Shown: positions 16,761 to 28,300 of the stretch, in pieces
Position numbering within the stretch: position 1 is the stretch's first letter
Layout of the letters: each line of letters starts with the position of its first letter
NCBI RefSeq assembly: GCF_050942425.1
Contig: NZ_CP192063.1
Coordinates: forward strand, 5,518,001 to 5,582,000
Origin: Actinoallomurus sp050942425
Lineage (GTDB): Bacteria; Actinomycetota; Actinomycetes; Streptosporangiales; Streptosporangiaceae
Reading direction: 5' to 3'
Length of the DNA stretch: 64,000 bases
Notes under the pieces: model-generated
Seen by the model: the letters and a program-made list of their open reading frames with translations, nothing else
Told to the model about the DNA's origin: nothing
Database searches by the model: none
Made by a program: the position numbers and the translations under genes

Positions 16761-18257
16761 TCAGCCGTTGGTCGCGGTCCTGATGTCCTGCGCGAGCAGC
16801 GTCGCGTACGCCGGCGTGATGCCCTTGCCGGACCGTTCGCCGACCCGTCGGTCCAGGGCGCCGAGTTCACTGGCGATGGCCGGTCCGCTCGCGCCGCTCC
16901 CGACGTCCTTCAAGATCTTGTTGGCCTGGCCGATCAGCTGGACCGCGAGGCCGGCGCTGATCGCGTGGGTCTGCGCGCCCTCGAGGATGATGCCGGGCAG
17001 GTCGGCCACGGTGACGGGCAGCGATGACAGTGGCACCTTGGTGATGGCGACGTCCTCCTTGTTGACCGAGTAGACGACCCAGAGGTCCGTGTTCGTGGCG
17101 ATCGCGGACGGGTACTCGAATCCGAGGTTCTTGTGGGCGCCCGTGTAGCGCAGCGGCGGGGCGGCGTAGCGGATCACACCGACCCGATCGAAGTGCACTC
17201 CGTCACTCGCGAGAGAGATCGAGATCGGATCGCGGTGGCCGCCGGGCTGTTCGTTGCCGACGATGTACGCCTGACCGTCCGGCAGCCGGCCGACGAACGA
17301 CTTGCTGCGCGCGTCGGGCAGGCTGGTGCGGATGGCCGGGTCCCAGGTTCTGCCGTGGTCGTGGCTCGCCTGCGCGTAGAGCCGGCCGGTGTTCGAGTCG
17401 CGCCAGATCCGCACGTACGTGCCATCGGCTTGGACGTAGGCGTGCGTGGGGTGGGCGAGCTTCTGGCCGTCGGCGGCGGGAACGTCTTCGGTCCAGCCGC
17501 TCTTGTAATCCCACGGTGGGGTGTTGCGAGGGTCGGCGAGGTACGCGGCGATCTGCCGCGCGATCGCGCCGTACCTCGGGTCGGAGGCGTTCGGATAGCT
17601 CGGGAAGCCGGGCTTGGGTTCGGGTGAGGTCATCTCCAGCCAGAAGATCGGCCCGAGTGTGCCGTTGGGCGCGACCCGCCGCGCGATGCGCCCCCATCCC
17701 CGCTTGACGGTGTCGGACTCCGTCCGCACCCAGTCCCAGACCTCGGCGACGGCGTAGACGTCACCGCCGATCGTCGCGTACCCGTCGGCGGTCACGACGC
17801 GGCCGGGGACGCGACCGTCGGAACCGGGCTCGTCCGGCGGGGTCTTGTCGTGCGGCGGAAAGTAGACCTTCCACCCGGCCCAGCTACCGCCGTCGGTCGA
17901 GACGGTGCCGAGCACCCGCTGGCCGGGGTTGTCCTCGTTGACCACGCCGTTGGACCACGAGGTGTACAGCGTGCGGCCCTGGACGGTCACCATCGGGTGG
18001 TGGCTGTAGGTCCCGGTGGCGGGGGTCGCGTGGTACAGCTCGGTCGTCGACAGGTTTCCGAGCACGGGGTATCCCCGGGTGGGCTGGTCGTCCTGGGGAT
18101 AGGGGGCGGTCCAGTCGATGAGGGGGCGGGCCGCCGTCGGGGCCGCCGCCACCACCTGGCGTGGCGCACCGTTCGACGTGGCCGTCGCCGCCATCACCGG
18201 GGGCGGCACGAGGAAGAGGAGCGCCGTGATCCACGCGGTCTTGCTCACCAATCGCAT
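16761..18257 (-). CDS. Secreted BNR/sialidase-like beta-propeller protein
   Basis: A 498-residue secreted protein with an N-terminal signal peptide (WITALLFLVPPPVMAATA). The body resembles the BNR/Asp-box beta-propeller of exo-sialidases and related glycosidases; one clear Asp-box-like segment is SHDHGRTWDP. The C-terminal 80 residues form a small helical domain (AVQLIGQANKILKDV), like the FIMAH-type helical module on secreted glycosidases. ATG 18257 is preferred over GTG 18266 because GGAAGG is then at normal spacing. True sialidase activity is doubtful, since the arginine triad is not obvious. In this context it may act on a uronic acid or acetylated side chain of pectin. Confidence 0.6.
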   Translation of the reverse strand: MRLVSKTAWITALLFLVPPPVMAATATSNGAPRQVVAAAPTAARPLIDWTAPYPQDDQPTRGYPVLGNLSTTELYHATPATGTYSHHPMVTVQGRTLYTSWSNGVVNEDNPGQRVLGTVSTDGGSWAGWKVYFPPHDKTPPDEPGSDGRVPGRVVTADGYATIGGDVYAVAEVWDWVRTESDTVKRGWGRIARRVAPNGTLGPIFWLEMTSPEPKPGFPSYPNASDPRYGAIARQIAAYLADPRNTPPWDYKSGWTEDVPAADGQKLAHPTHAYVQADGTYVRIWRDSNTGRLYAQASHDHGRTWDPAIRTSLPDARSKSFVGRLPDGQAYIVGNEQPGGHRDPISISLASDGVHFDRVGVIRYAAPPLRYTGAHKNLGFEYPSAIATNTDLWVVYSVNKEDVAITKVPLSSLPVTVADLPGIILEGAQTHAISAGLAVQLIGQANKILKDVGSGASGPAIASELGALDRRVGERSGKGITPAYATLLAQDIRTATNG

Positions 18258-18327
18258 GCGGGTCACCTTCCGCTGACGTGACGGCAGGGCGCGGCTCCCG
18301 CTCGGTCACGGACGACACTCGGATCTA

Positions 18328-18341
18328 GGCAAACCTTTTCC
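18328..18341. promoter_or_regulatory. LacI-like operator, copy A
   Basis: GGCAAACCTTTTCC differs at one base from the perfect copies GGAAAACCTTTTCC found at 25276 and (on the other strand) 32991. It lies just downstream of the predicted promoter of the BNR/solute-binding operon, a repressor-type position. Confidence 0.6.
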
Positions 18342-18353
18342 CGACCGGCCCGC

Positions 18354-18382
18354 ATCGTGCGCCGCGCTCGGAAGATTGTCAA
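18354..18382 (-). promoter_or_regulatory. Promoter of the BNR/solute-binding protein operon
   Basis: On the minus strand TTGACA (18382-18377) is followed after 17 bases by CACGAT (18359-18354). The -35 box is perfect; the -10 box is weak. The operator copy A begins 12 bases further on. Confidence 0.45.
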
Positions 18383-18432
18383 CAACCTCCTTGACGCATC
18401 CGTTCCGGACATGTCCGATCCCGGTCGCGGTA

Positions 18433-18461
18433 TTGACCGCAGTCGAGTACGGTGCGAGCCT
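18433..18461 (+). promoter_or_regulatory. Promoter of the GH28-DUF1593-glucosidase operon
   Basis: TTGACC (18433-18438), a 17-base spacer and GAGCCT (18456-18461). A second candidate -35, TTGACG, lies at 18391. The placement of operator B nine bases downstream matches the geometry at the other operators, which supports this choice. The leader to the GH28 start at 18701 would be about 230 bases. Confidence 0.4.
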
Positions 18462-18470
18462 CCGCGAGTA

Positions 18471-18484
18471 GGCAAAGGTTTTCC
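18471..18484. promoter_or_regulatory. LacI-like operator, copy B
   Basis: GGCAAAGGTTTTCC is the reverse-centre version of the same 14-bp element, with one mismatch in the left arm. It is 216 bases upstream of the GH28 gene. The 443-base divergent region 18258-18700 holds copies A and B, the two promoters and no gene. Confidence 0.6.
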
Positions 18485-18700
18485 CGCACCCGCCCATGAG
18501 AGCGCGGAGGCCGTGACGCGCTCCCTTATTCACGACGTTGTCCCAAGTCATGCCCAGGTCCGCCGAACACGCGAGCCTGTGGGCCGCGTTGAGGAGTGTC
18601 TCGTGTTCGATCGCCGACATTTCCCGTCCGCCGCGCCCGGACGACGGCACCTGGACCGTCCGCTGGGAGAACCTCAGCCCCGCACTCTAGGGAGGCCGAC

Positions 18701-20164
18701 ATGACATGGTCACGACGAGACTTCCTCGCCACGAGCGTCGCGGCGACGGCCGGCGGCGCGGTACTGAGTGGGATCGCCCCCGGCGCCACGTCGCCGGAGA
18801 CCGGCACGTCACCGGTGAGCGGCGCGGTGACCGGGTGGCGGCGCGCCGCGGAGATCAGCCGGCGCGTCCGACCGCCGCGGTTTCCCGCCCGTCGGTTCGC
18901 CGTCACCGACTTCGGCGCGGTCGGCGACGGCACGACCGACTGCACGGAGGCGTTCCGCCGCGCGATCGCCGCCTGTCATGCCGCCGGCGGCGGCCACGTC
19001 GACGTCCCGGCGGGAACGTTCCTCACCGGCGCGATCCACCTGCGCAGCCGCGTCGACCTGCACGTCGGCGAGGGAGCGACGATCCTGTTCAGCACCGACC
19101 CGGCGGCCTACCTGCCGGCTGTCTACACCCGTTTCTCCTCCATCGAGTGCTACAACTACTCGCCCTTCATCTACGCGTACGGCCAGGAGAACATCGCGGT
19201 CACGGGCTCGGGGACGCTCGACGGGCAGGGCGGCGTGGAGCACTGGTGGCCGTGGGTGGGCGACACGCACTACGGCTGGCATCCGGGCGACCCCGAGGAG
19301 AGCGCCGACTGGGCGGCGCTGCAGGACATGGCCGACCGGGGCGTCCCCGTGGAGCGGCGGGTGTTCGGCGCCGGCCACTACCTGCGGCCGAACTTCCTGC
19401 AGTTCTACCGCTGCCGCGGCGTGCTGGTCGAGGGCGTCACGATCGTCCGGTCGCCGATGTGGGAGATCCACCCGGTGCTCTCGGCGAACGTCACCGTGCG
19501 CGACGTCCACGTCAACAGCAAGGGGCCCAACAACGACGGCTGCGACCCCGAGTCGTGCTCGGGCGTGGTGATCCAGCGGTGCGTGTTCGACGCGGGCGAC
19601 GACTCCATCGCCATCAAGGCCGGTCGTGGCGCCGACGGACGGCGGGTGAACGTGCCCTGTGAGGACGTCCTCATCGAGGACTGCGACATGCGGATCCGCT
19701 ACGGCGGGGTCGCGATCGGGAGCGACACGACCGGCGGCATCCGCAACGTGTTCGTACGCCGCTGCACCATGGGCAGCCCGAACCTGTACTTCGGCCTGTA
19801 CATCAAGACCAACTCGGTGCGCGGCGGCTTCGTCGAGAACGTCTACCTGCGCGACATCCGCATCAGCACGCTGCGGAAGGAGACCATCTCGATCGACCTG
19901 TATCACGGTGAGGGGAACACCGGCTCGTACCCCCCTCTCGTGCGGAACATCGAGATCCGCGACCTGTCCTGCGATACGAGCCGCGCTCCCATGACCCTGC
20001 GGGGCTACCCGGACGACCCGTTGCGCGATATCCGCCTCGTGAACTGCGTGTTCACGAACGTCGAGAGCGACAGCACCATCGCGAACGTCGACGGTCTGGT
20101 CTTCGACCGAGTGACCGTCGGCGGCGAGCCGGTGCCCACGCCTCCGGTCACGAAACACGCGTGA
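18701..20164 (+). CDS. GH28 polygalacturonase-like pectinase
   Basis: A 487-residue secreted enzyme with a Tat signal (SRRDFLATS near the start). The mature part is a right-handed beta-helix of GH28, with catalytic motifs NNDGCD (the first Asp), AGDDSIAIKAG (two Asp) and the substrate-binding GLYIKT. Activity would be hydrolysis of galacturonan or rhamnogalacturonan outside the cell. ATG 18701 has GGAGG six bases upstream. It heads a three-gene operon with the DUF1593 protein (13 bases after) and the glucosidase. Preceded by operator B, it is probably induced by the same sugar as the rest of the locus. Confidence 0.88.
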   Translation: MTWSRRDFLATSVAATAGGAVLSGIAPGATSPETGTSPVSGAVTGWRRAAEISRRVRPPRFPARRFAVTDFGAVGDGTTDCTEAFRRAIAACHAAGGGHVDVPAGTFLTGAIHLRSRVDLHVGEGATILFSTDPAAYLPAVYTRFSSIECYNYSPFIYAYGQENIAVTGSGTLDGQGGVEHWWPWVGDTHYGWHPGDPEESADWAALQDMADRGVPVERRVFGAGHYLRPNFLQFYRCRGVLVEGVTIVRSPMWEIHPVLSANVTVRDVHVNSKGPNNDGCDPESCSGVVIQRCVFDAGDDSIAIKAGRGADGRRVNVPCEDVLIEDCDMRIRYGGVAIGSDTTGGIRNVFVRRCTMGSPNLYFGLYIKTNSVRGGFVENVYLRDIRISTLRKETISIDLYHGEGNTGSYPPLVRNIEIRDLSCDTSRAPMTLRGYPDDPLRDIRLVNCVFTNVESDSTIANVDGLVFDRVTVGGEPVPTPPVTKHA

Positions 20165-20177
20165 GGAAGGCGCCCGC

Positions 20178-21494
<1,317 letters not shown>

Positions 21495-21518
21495 CAGAGC
21501 GAATCGATAGGAGCCGCG

Positions 21519-24044
21519 ATGACGGACATGGCACGCCGGCGATTCCTGGTCGGTACCGGCCTGGTGGGGCTGGGCGGACTGACCGTGGAGTCGCTCGGAC
21601 CGGCGTCCCGCGCCGCGACGCCGACGAGTGGTCCGCCGGCCGTCACCGATCGAACGGCGATCCCATACCCGACGCTCGCCCGCCCGTTCGCCATGCCGGG
21701 CGTCAAGGACCAGGACTGGACCGGCGCGTTGTTCGTGACGCGCGACGAGGCCCGATTCGCGGTCCGGGTGGGCCTGCTGACGGCGTCGGGAGCCTTGATC
21801 CGGGAGAAGATGACCGGCAACCTCTGGCGATTCGGCCCTTCGGCTCCCGACGGCGTCTACAAACAGGTTGTGGTCAGCTCGGACGACCGCAAGATCATGC
21901 CGGCGCATCTCGACGCGCTGCGTGAGGTGATCGCGCATCCCGACTGGTTCACCGCACAGGAGGTCACCCAGGCCCAGGCGACGCTTCCGCAGCTGGAGGC
22001 GACGTACGCGATGGTCCAGGCGCAGAAGCGGAGCATTCGCGTCCGCTACGCGCGGACCGACGGTGGCCGCAGCGTCGTCGCGGCCGTGACGGCGCTCGAC
22101 GCGGACCTGTCGATCGTGCTCGAAGCGGCTGCGCCGTGGACCGAGACTCCGACGTTCGCGCTGGCGAACGGATGCGTGCTCGGCACCGAACCCGGCCCGC
22201 TGAACCCGTCGCGGACCGGCCACTTCGCCTTGGCGCCGGACGAGCCGGCCCGGCGCGCGACGCTCTACGCATCGGTCGGCGACATGATCGCCGGTGAGAC
22301 CGGCAAGTCCGGCACGGCCGGCACCGCCGTCGCGGCGCTGCGCTACGACCTGGCCAAGGGGCAGACGATCACCTTCACCGCGACCTGCGACGATGTGCCG
22401 GTCACCCTTGAGCCCGCGCCGCGGCACAAGGTGATCGCCCTGCTCGACTCCGCCCAGGCACGGGTCGCTCGCGGCTACCTCACCGGCACCGGGCCCGTCG
22501 GGCGCGTCGCCGACGCCGTCCGAGACGCGCTGTCGCTCAACACCAACTACGACAAGACGACCCTCCGCAACTTCGTGATGTGGGGCTGGGGCGGCGCCGG
22601 CGGCCTGTTCACCGGATGGGACTCCGCCTTCGACGCGATCGAGGCCGCGTCGGTGAGCGCCGATCTGGCCATGCAGCACGAGCGCGACGTCTTCGCCGCG
22701 CCGCCACCACCGAACCAAGTGAAGATCAACGGACCGCGGTACGACCAGCAGAACTCCGGGCCCATGCACGCGTACGCGGTGTGGCGGCTGTACACCAGGC
22801 TCGGGGATCGAGACCTCGTCGATACCGTCTACCCCCAGCTGGTCACGTTCTTCGATCTGCTGCCGGAGTGGGACGCCGACGGCGACGGCCTGCTCGAATC
22901 TCCCTACTTCGGCGATCGTGTCGGCGGGCGCGGCAACCATCTGGGCTTGGACGACAGCCCCGTCTACGCCGACTACCAGAAGATCCCGAAGAAGGGCGGA
23001 AGCGGCGACCCACGTCCGAACAGCAACCTGACCGACGTCGCGCTGAACGCCTACTACGCGCTGATGGCGGAGATCCTGGCGAAGATGGCGCGAACGCAGG
23101 GCAGGTCGGCCGACGCGACCCGGTTCGACGCGATCTACGAGCGGATCAAGGCAGGTGTCAACGCCAGGCTCTGGAACGAGGAGCGCGGGCTGTACCTGAG
23201 CCGTTACCTGGACGGCCGCTGGAACGAGGTCGTGACACCGACCGTCTTCTATCCGCTGTTCGCCGGGCTCGCCACGCCGGAGCGCGCTCGCGTGCTCGTC
23301 GAGGAGCACCTGCTCGACCGGGAGGAGTTCTGGGGCGACTACGTCATCCCCAGCGTCGCACGCGACGACCCGACGTACTGCTCGGGTGGCCCGGTGCATC
23401 CGCGGTCGAGGCACTTCAGGTTCTTCACCAAATACGGTGACGGCACGGCGCCGGAGCAGTGGAAGGGCGCGGCGTGGCCGCCGATGAACTTCACCGTCTA
23501 CGAGGGGCTCAAGCGCTACGGCTTCGAGCGCGAGGCCGGTGAGTTCGCGGCACGGAGCGCCCGCATGTACCTGGACGCGTACGACCGTGACGGATGGTTC
23601 CCCGAGTCGTTCGACCCGGAGCCCGGCCAGTCGATCATGGACTCGGCCGTCGACACCGCCTGGCGCACCTACTCGTGGAGCAACGCCATGGCCGTCCAGA
23701 CCATGCAGGAACTGCTGTCGGACGACCCGTGGGGCGACGACCCCGAGGCGCTGATGTTCGGCGGCGTGACGCTCCCCGGGACGAATTCGCTCGCGAACCT
23801 GGTGCTGCGCGGGCACCGGTACGCGATCACCTCGGGCCCTCGGTCGACGACCTTGACCAGGGACGGGCTACCGATCTTCCGCGCCAGGGGCGGACGGGTC
23901 GCCGTGCGCGACTTCGTGATGTCGAAGAACGGGGCCTCCTTCGACATCACCGCCGACGCGCCCACGGACGTGGTGGTGATCCCCGGGAACGGCCGGGCCC
24001 ACCGCGTCAGAGTGCCGGCCGGACGCAGCCACGTCGAGTTCTGA
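21519..24044 (+). CDS. Secreted MGH1/GH63-like alpha-glycosidase
   Basis: An 841-residue enzyme with a Tat signal (ARRRFLVGTGL) and AGGAG six bases before ATG 21519. The N-terminal third is a beta-sandwich. The centre and C-terminal part form an (alpha/alpha)6 barrel of the MGH1/GH63-like type, with WGWGGAGGLFTGWDSAF (catalytic Asp region), then GNHLGLDDSP and WKGAAWPPMNFTVYEGL. It is longer than typical mannosylglycerate hydrolases. Its role is probably to remove a sugar from oligosaccharides released by GH28; the linkage is unknown. It is the third gene of the operon. Confidence 0.75.
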   Translation: MTDMARRRFLVGTGLVGLGGLTVESLGPASRAATPTSGPPAVTDRTAIPYPTLARPFAMPGVKDQDWTGALFVTRDEARFAVRVGLLTASGALIREKMTGNLWRFGPSAPDGVYKQVVVSSDDRKIMPAHLDALREVIAHPDWFTAQEVTQAQATLPQLEATYAMVQAQKRSIRVRYARTDGGRSVVAAVTALDADLSIVLEAAAPWTETPTFALANGCVLGTEPGPLNPSRTGHFALAPDEPARRATLYASVGDMIAGETGKSGTAGTAVAALRYDLAKGQTITFTATCDDVPVTLEPAPRHKVIALLDSAQARVARGYLTGTGPVGRVADAVRDALSLNTNYDKTTLRNFVMWGWGGAGGLFTGWDSAFDAIEAASVSADLAMQHERDVFAAPPPPNQVKINGPRYDQQNSGPMHAYAVWRLYTRLGDRDLVDTVYPQLVTFFDLLPEWDADGDGLLESPYFGDRVGGRGNHLGLDDSPVYADYQKIPKKGGSGDPRPNSNLTDVALNAYYALMAEILAKMARTQGRSADATRFDAIYERIKAGVNARLWNEERGLYLSRYLDGRWNEVVTPTVFYPLFAGLATPERARVLVEEHLLDREEFWGDYVIPSVARDDPTYCSGGPVHPRSRHFRFFTKYGDGTAPEQWKGAAWPPMNFTVYEGLKRYGFEREAGEFAARSARMYLDAYDRDGWFPESFDPEPGQSIMDSAVDTAWRTYSWSNAMAVQTMQELLSDDPWGDDPEALMFGGVTLPGTNSLANLVLRGHRYAITSGPRSTTLTRDGLPIFRARGGRVAVRDFVMSKNGASFDITADAPTDVVVIPGNGRAHRVRVPAGRSHVEF

Positions 24045-24048
24045 CCTT

Positions 24049-25260
24049 CTAGGGGAGGTGGGCGCAGTTGGCGTCGAGGTCCCAGAGGATGACGGACAGC
24101 GCGTACGGGCTGATGGTGTGCTGGCCGTGGGTGGCGTCCTCGAGCAGTTCCCAGTGGCCGCCGGCGCCGTCACCGCCGCCGATCACGGCGATGCGCTGTC
24201 GTACGGCGGGTTCGTAGCCGCGGTGCCCGACGCCGTTGAAGCAGCACTCGTCGAAGCGGTTGAGGATCTGCATCTGCCGGCGGTGTGGCCCGACCGAGCC
24301 GAGCGCGTAGATGTCCGGGAAGTCGGCGACGCCGTAGAAGCCGGGTTGTTTGTCCTGGCGCTGTTCCCAGTCGCCGCGGGTCGGGCCCGGCTTCGGCGAT
24401 CCGGGGCGGACGAAGAACGGCAGGGAGCCGGCCGTCGGGTACGAGCGGGTGATCCGGGGGTCCAGCGCCGGGTAGACCGTGGTCGTCCATCCTCCGCCGG
24501 ACAGCCCGACCATCTGCACCGACGAAGGGCGGTAGGCCGCCCGCACGTGGTTCATCGCCACCGCCGGCGGCTCGAGGAAGAACGCCAGCGGCGAGAACTC
24601 CGCCGACTCCCACAGGCCCAGGTCGTTGTGCGACGGCTGCCTGGTCGCCGACGGGTCGTTCGGGTCCTGGAGCGTCTTCGGGTTCCAGTGGTAGAAGGGC
24701 ATCGCGAACAGCAGCACGACATAGCCGTGGTCGAGCAGCCCCTGAGCGGTCCGCTGCATGGTGTCCAGTGGCTCGCCGTGGCCGTTGTGGTAGAAGGCGA
24801 CGCGGCTGTGCGGCCGGTGCCGTGGCTCGAGCGCGAACATCGTCGAGAACAGCCCGAACGGCATCCGGACCGTGAGCCGGTCGTAGCGGCGTACGCCCTC
24901 GAACGCCGGCAGCTCGGCCGGGGCGCCGACGCCGCGCTGGACCTCGGGCAGGCCGGCCGGCAGCCGGCCGGTGGTCTTCCAGACCTTGGCGAGGAGCCGG
25001 GGCCGCATCGCCTCGACGTCGGCCGCGGTGTGGATCGTCATCAGGTCCTCGACGTCGACGCCGACCACCTCCTGCGGCAGCGTCTTGTACGCCGCGCTGT
25101 GCGCCGCCGCCACCTCGGCGTTGACCGGCGCCACCGGGCGCGGCCGGACGCCGCCCGCGGTGCGCGTGTCCGCGGCGGCCGGGAGCGTCCAGCCGACGGA
25201 GGCGGACGCGGCAGCGGCGCCGAGCGTACCCAGCACCGATCTGCGGTTCACAGGGGTCAT
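24049..25260 (-). CDS. Secreted alpha/beta-hydrolase (acetyl esterase-like)
   Basis: A 403-residue protein with a Tat signal (NRRSVLGTLG). The nucleophile elbow GLSGGGW contains the catalytic Ser, and a late ATHGQH contains a candidate catalytic His. ATG 25260 was chosen because GAGAGG precedes it; the frame is open for 21 more codons upstream but overlaps the operator. The gene faces the 3' end of the glucosidase and is transcribed divergently from GH106. In pectin loci such enzymes remove acetyl or methyl groups from the backbone. I infer that role from context. Confidence 0.75.
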   Translation of the reverse strand: MTPVNRRSVLGTLGAAAASASVGWTLPAAADTRTAGGVRPRPVAPVNAEVAAAHSAAYKTLPQEVVGVDVEDLMTIHTAADVEAMRPRLLAKVWKTTGRLPAGLPEVQRGVGAPAELPAFEGVRRYDRLTVRMPFGLFSTMFALEPRHRPHSRVAFYHNGHGEPLDTMQRTAQGLLDHGYVVLLFAMPFYHWNPKTLQDPNDPSATRQPSHNDLGLWESAEFSPLAFFLEPPAVAMNHVRAAYRPSSVQMVGLSGGGWTTTVYPALDPRITRSYPTAGSLPFFVRPGSPKPGPTRGDWEQRQDKQPGFYGVADFPDIYALGSVGPHRRQMQILNRFDECCFNGVGHRGYEPAVRQRIAVIGGGDGAGGHWELLEDATHGQHTISPYALSVILWDLDANCAHLP

Positions 25261-25275
25261 CGGTCCACCTCTCTC

Positions 25276-25289
25276 GGAAAACCTTTTCC
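25276..25289. promoter_or_regulatory. LacI-like operator, copy C (perfect)
   Basis: GGAAAACCTTTTCC is a palindrome except for the central two bases. It is 16 bases upstream of the esterase start and 79 bases upstream of the GH106 start, and can control both. Confidence 0.65.
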
Positions 25290-25294
25290 CAGCC

Positions 25295-25323
25295 ACCGTC
25301 GCCGCGCAGCGCGGAGACGTCAA
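25295..25323 (-). promoter_or_regulatory. Promoter of the esterase gene
   Basis: On the minus strand TTGACG (25323-25318), a 17-base spacer and GACGGT (25300-25295). Operator C starts five bases downstream. No comparable pair is evident for GH106 on the other strand. Confidence 0.45.
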
Positions 25324-25367
25324 GACCTTCGTGCCGCCGCCGATGAGGCGGGGGAGAGGAGACGGCC

Positions 25368-28300
25368 ATGCGTGGACGGAGACCGCGAGGGACGGCGGCC
25401 AGGCGCCCCCACCTCCGTGCGTTCGTCGCGGCGATCCTGACCGCGACCCTCCCGACGCCGGTGTCGGCGGCGGTTGCCGGGTCCTCCCCGGACCGAGGTG
25501 CGTCGGTGCGGGCAGGTGCCCTCGTGCCCGCGTTGAGCGCGGGCACCTTCGCAGACCCGCCGGCCACGGTGCGCCCGAAGTACCGGTGGTGGCTTCCGGT
25601 AGCGGACACCAGCGATACGGAGCTACGCCGGGAACTCGGGCAGATCGCTCAGGCCGGCGGGGGAGGCGTCGAGGTCACCGCGTTTCCGGTGCCGCACGCC
25701 ACCACCGATCCGGTCTTCGGCAGCCGCAGCTACCTCGATGTGAACGGCTGGGGCACGCCGAAGTGGCGGCACAGGCTTCAGGTCATCGCCGAGGCGGCCC
25801 GGAACGACGGCCTGATCCTCGATATGGCCGCCGGGCCGGCCTGGCCGCCGGTCGTGCCCTCCGTGCACAACTTCAACCAGCCGGCAGCCGCGCAGCAACT
25901 CATCTACGGCGCCGAGTTCACCGACGCCGGCCGCAGCCGCGACGGAGCACTCCCACCGACGACCACGAACCCGCCGACCGTGAACACTCTCGCCTGCGCA
26001 CCGACGGCGGGCGGTGCCACGGACGTTCGGCTCGCGAGCACCGCGGGTCTGGCCGTCGGCGACCGGATCACGCTCGGCACGGGCGCCGACCTCGACGCCG
26101 TCACGGTCGAGCGGGTGGGAACCTCGATGGGCTGCACCACCGCGGCGACGGACACGGCCGCCGGTGCGAGCATCGTCTCGGTCACGGACGTGCCGGACGG
26201 CCTGCGGACCGGTGACCGGATCGTCATCGGCTCCGGCGCCGGCGAGGACGTCGCCGCCGTCACTGACCTCGGCTCGCAGAGTCAGAAGTCGACGCTGTAC
26301 GCCGCGGCCGACACGGGCGCCACCAGCGTGGTGGTCGCCAACGACATGAACCTCCAGCCCGGTGGCACGGTCGTGATCGGTATCGGATCCGATCAGGAGA
26401 CGCGGACCGTCACCAACGTCGCGCACAGCAACAGTGGGCGGCCGGGCACCCTGACGCTCGACGCCCCGCTCGAACACGCACAGGCCCGTGGCGCCGCCAC
26501 CGCGACTCCGAGCGGCGGCATCACCGTCACGCCCGCGCTGCCCCATCGCCATCCGGCCGGCGACCTGGTCCGCCGGTACGGCGGCGCGACGGCGACCGTC
26601 GTGACCCCGGCGGCCCATCCGCATCCCGCGGGCGCGCCGGTCGTGGACACGGCGAAGACGACCCTCGTGGCCGTGGTGGCCGCCCAGTGCGGCGCCGACT
26701 GCGCACCCGGGGGCGCCGCGCCACAGAAACTCGACCGCGCGTCGGTGCGCGACGTGACGAAACTGGTCGACGCCGGCGGCGGACTCCACTACACGTTCCC
26801 CGTCGGCAACGGCCACCCGTGGGTCCTTCTGGACTTCTACCGGACCGCCGACGGGCGGGTGCAGACGACGACCGCGGCGGAGGCGCCCGACTACGCCCTC
26901 GACCACCTGAGCGCGCGCGGCGCCGACGCCATGGGCGACTTCTGGGACCAGGCGATTATTTCCCGACCAACCCACCCCGGCCGACCTCCCGGTCTTCCCC
27001 TGTCGGCTCACTCGGGAGGCGCCATCTTCGAGGACTCCCTCGAACTGGGCTACAACGAGACCTGGACCGCCGACTTCGCGGACCGGTTCCGGGAGCGCCG
27101 TGGCTACTCGGTGGCGCCGTTCCTCCCGGCGCTGGCCGGTGCCGCGATCACGCGCAAGGGGCCGGTCACGCCGGCCTTCGACTTCTCCGACGGCACCGGT
27201 GACCGGGTGCGCTGGGACTACGCGCAGACGTGGAGCGACCTGTACGCGGACAGGTACCTGCCCGCCCTGCAGCGGTGGACGGAGAGCCACGGCATGACGC
27301 TGCGCGCCCAGCCGTACGGCGATCCGATCGACGCGGCGCATGCCGCGGAGCACATCGGCATTCCCGAGGGCGAGGGCCTGGAGTTCTCCGGCCACGATCC
27401 GGACCAGCTGTTCAAGGTGATCGCATCCGGGGCGTACATGAGCGGCGCGCCGGTGGTCTCGAGCGAGTGCTGCGCGATGGCCGGCAAGGTGTGGGCGACC
27501 ACCGTCGCGCAGAACCTGGCGACCCAGCTCTACCCCGGCATGGCCGGCGGGGACAACCAGGTCGTCTGGCACGGTTTCCCGTACCTGACAGCGCCGCCCG
27601 GCTCCGGAGAGCAGACACGGTGGCCGGGGTTCAGCTACGGCGGGAACACCAGCTTCGCGGAGGCGTGGGGCCCGCGGATGCCGCAGTGGTCCGACATGAA
27701 GGCGGTCAACGACCACCTCGCGCGGCTGTCACTCGTGCTGCGGCAGGGCACGCCGCAGTTCGACGTGGGCGTCTACTACCAGAACCTCGGCCTGGCGGGA
27801 CAGGCCGGCGACCGGCCGGAGACCATCATCCCCGACACGTCGGCGATGGCGGGCGCCGGATACACCTACGGGTACGTCAGCCCCGAGTTCCTGAAGGAGC
27901 CGTCGGCGACGTACAGCGGTGGGCGGCTCTTCCCCGGCAGGTCCGGCTACCGGGCGCTGCTGCTGAACGACCAGCGGACCTACCGGCGCGACGCCGCGGA
28001 CAAGATCCTTGGCCTGGCGCGACAGGGCCTGCCGATCGTCATCGTCGGATCGGACCACCCGCCGACCGTCACGACCCCGGGGTACGGCCCCGCGGACGAC
28101 GCCGTGGTGCGGAAGGACATCGACACGCTGTACTCCTACATCGGCGACGGGCGGCATCATGTCGCGCGGGCCGCGGCACAGGACGATGTCCCGGCGGCGC
28201 TCGCCTCGCTCGGCGTGACGGCGGCCGCCGCGCATGTCGGCACGGGGTCCGGCCGGATCCTGGACGTACGCCGCCACACCGCCGACGCCGACTACTACTT

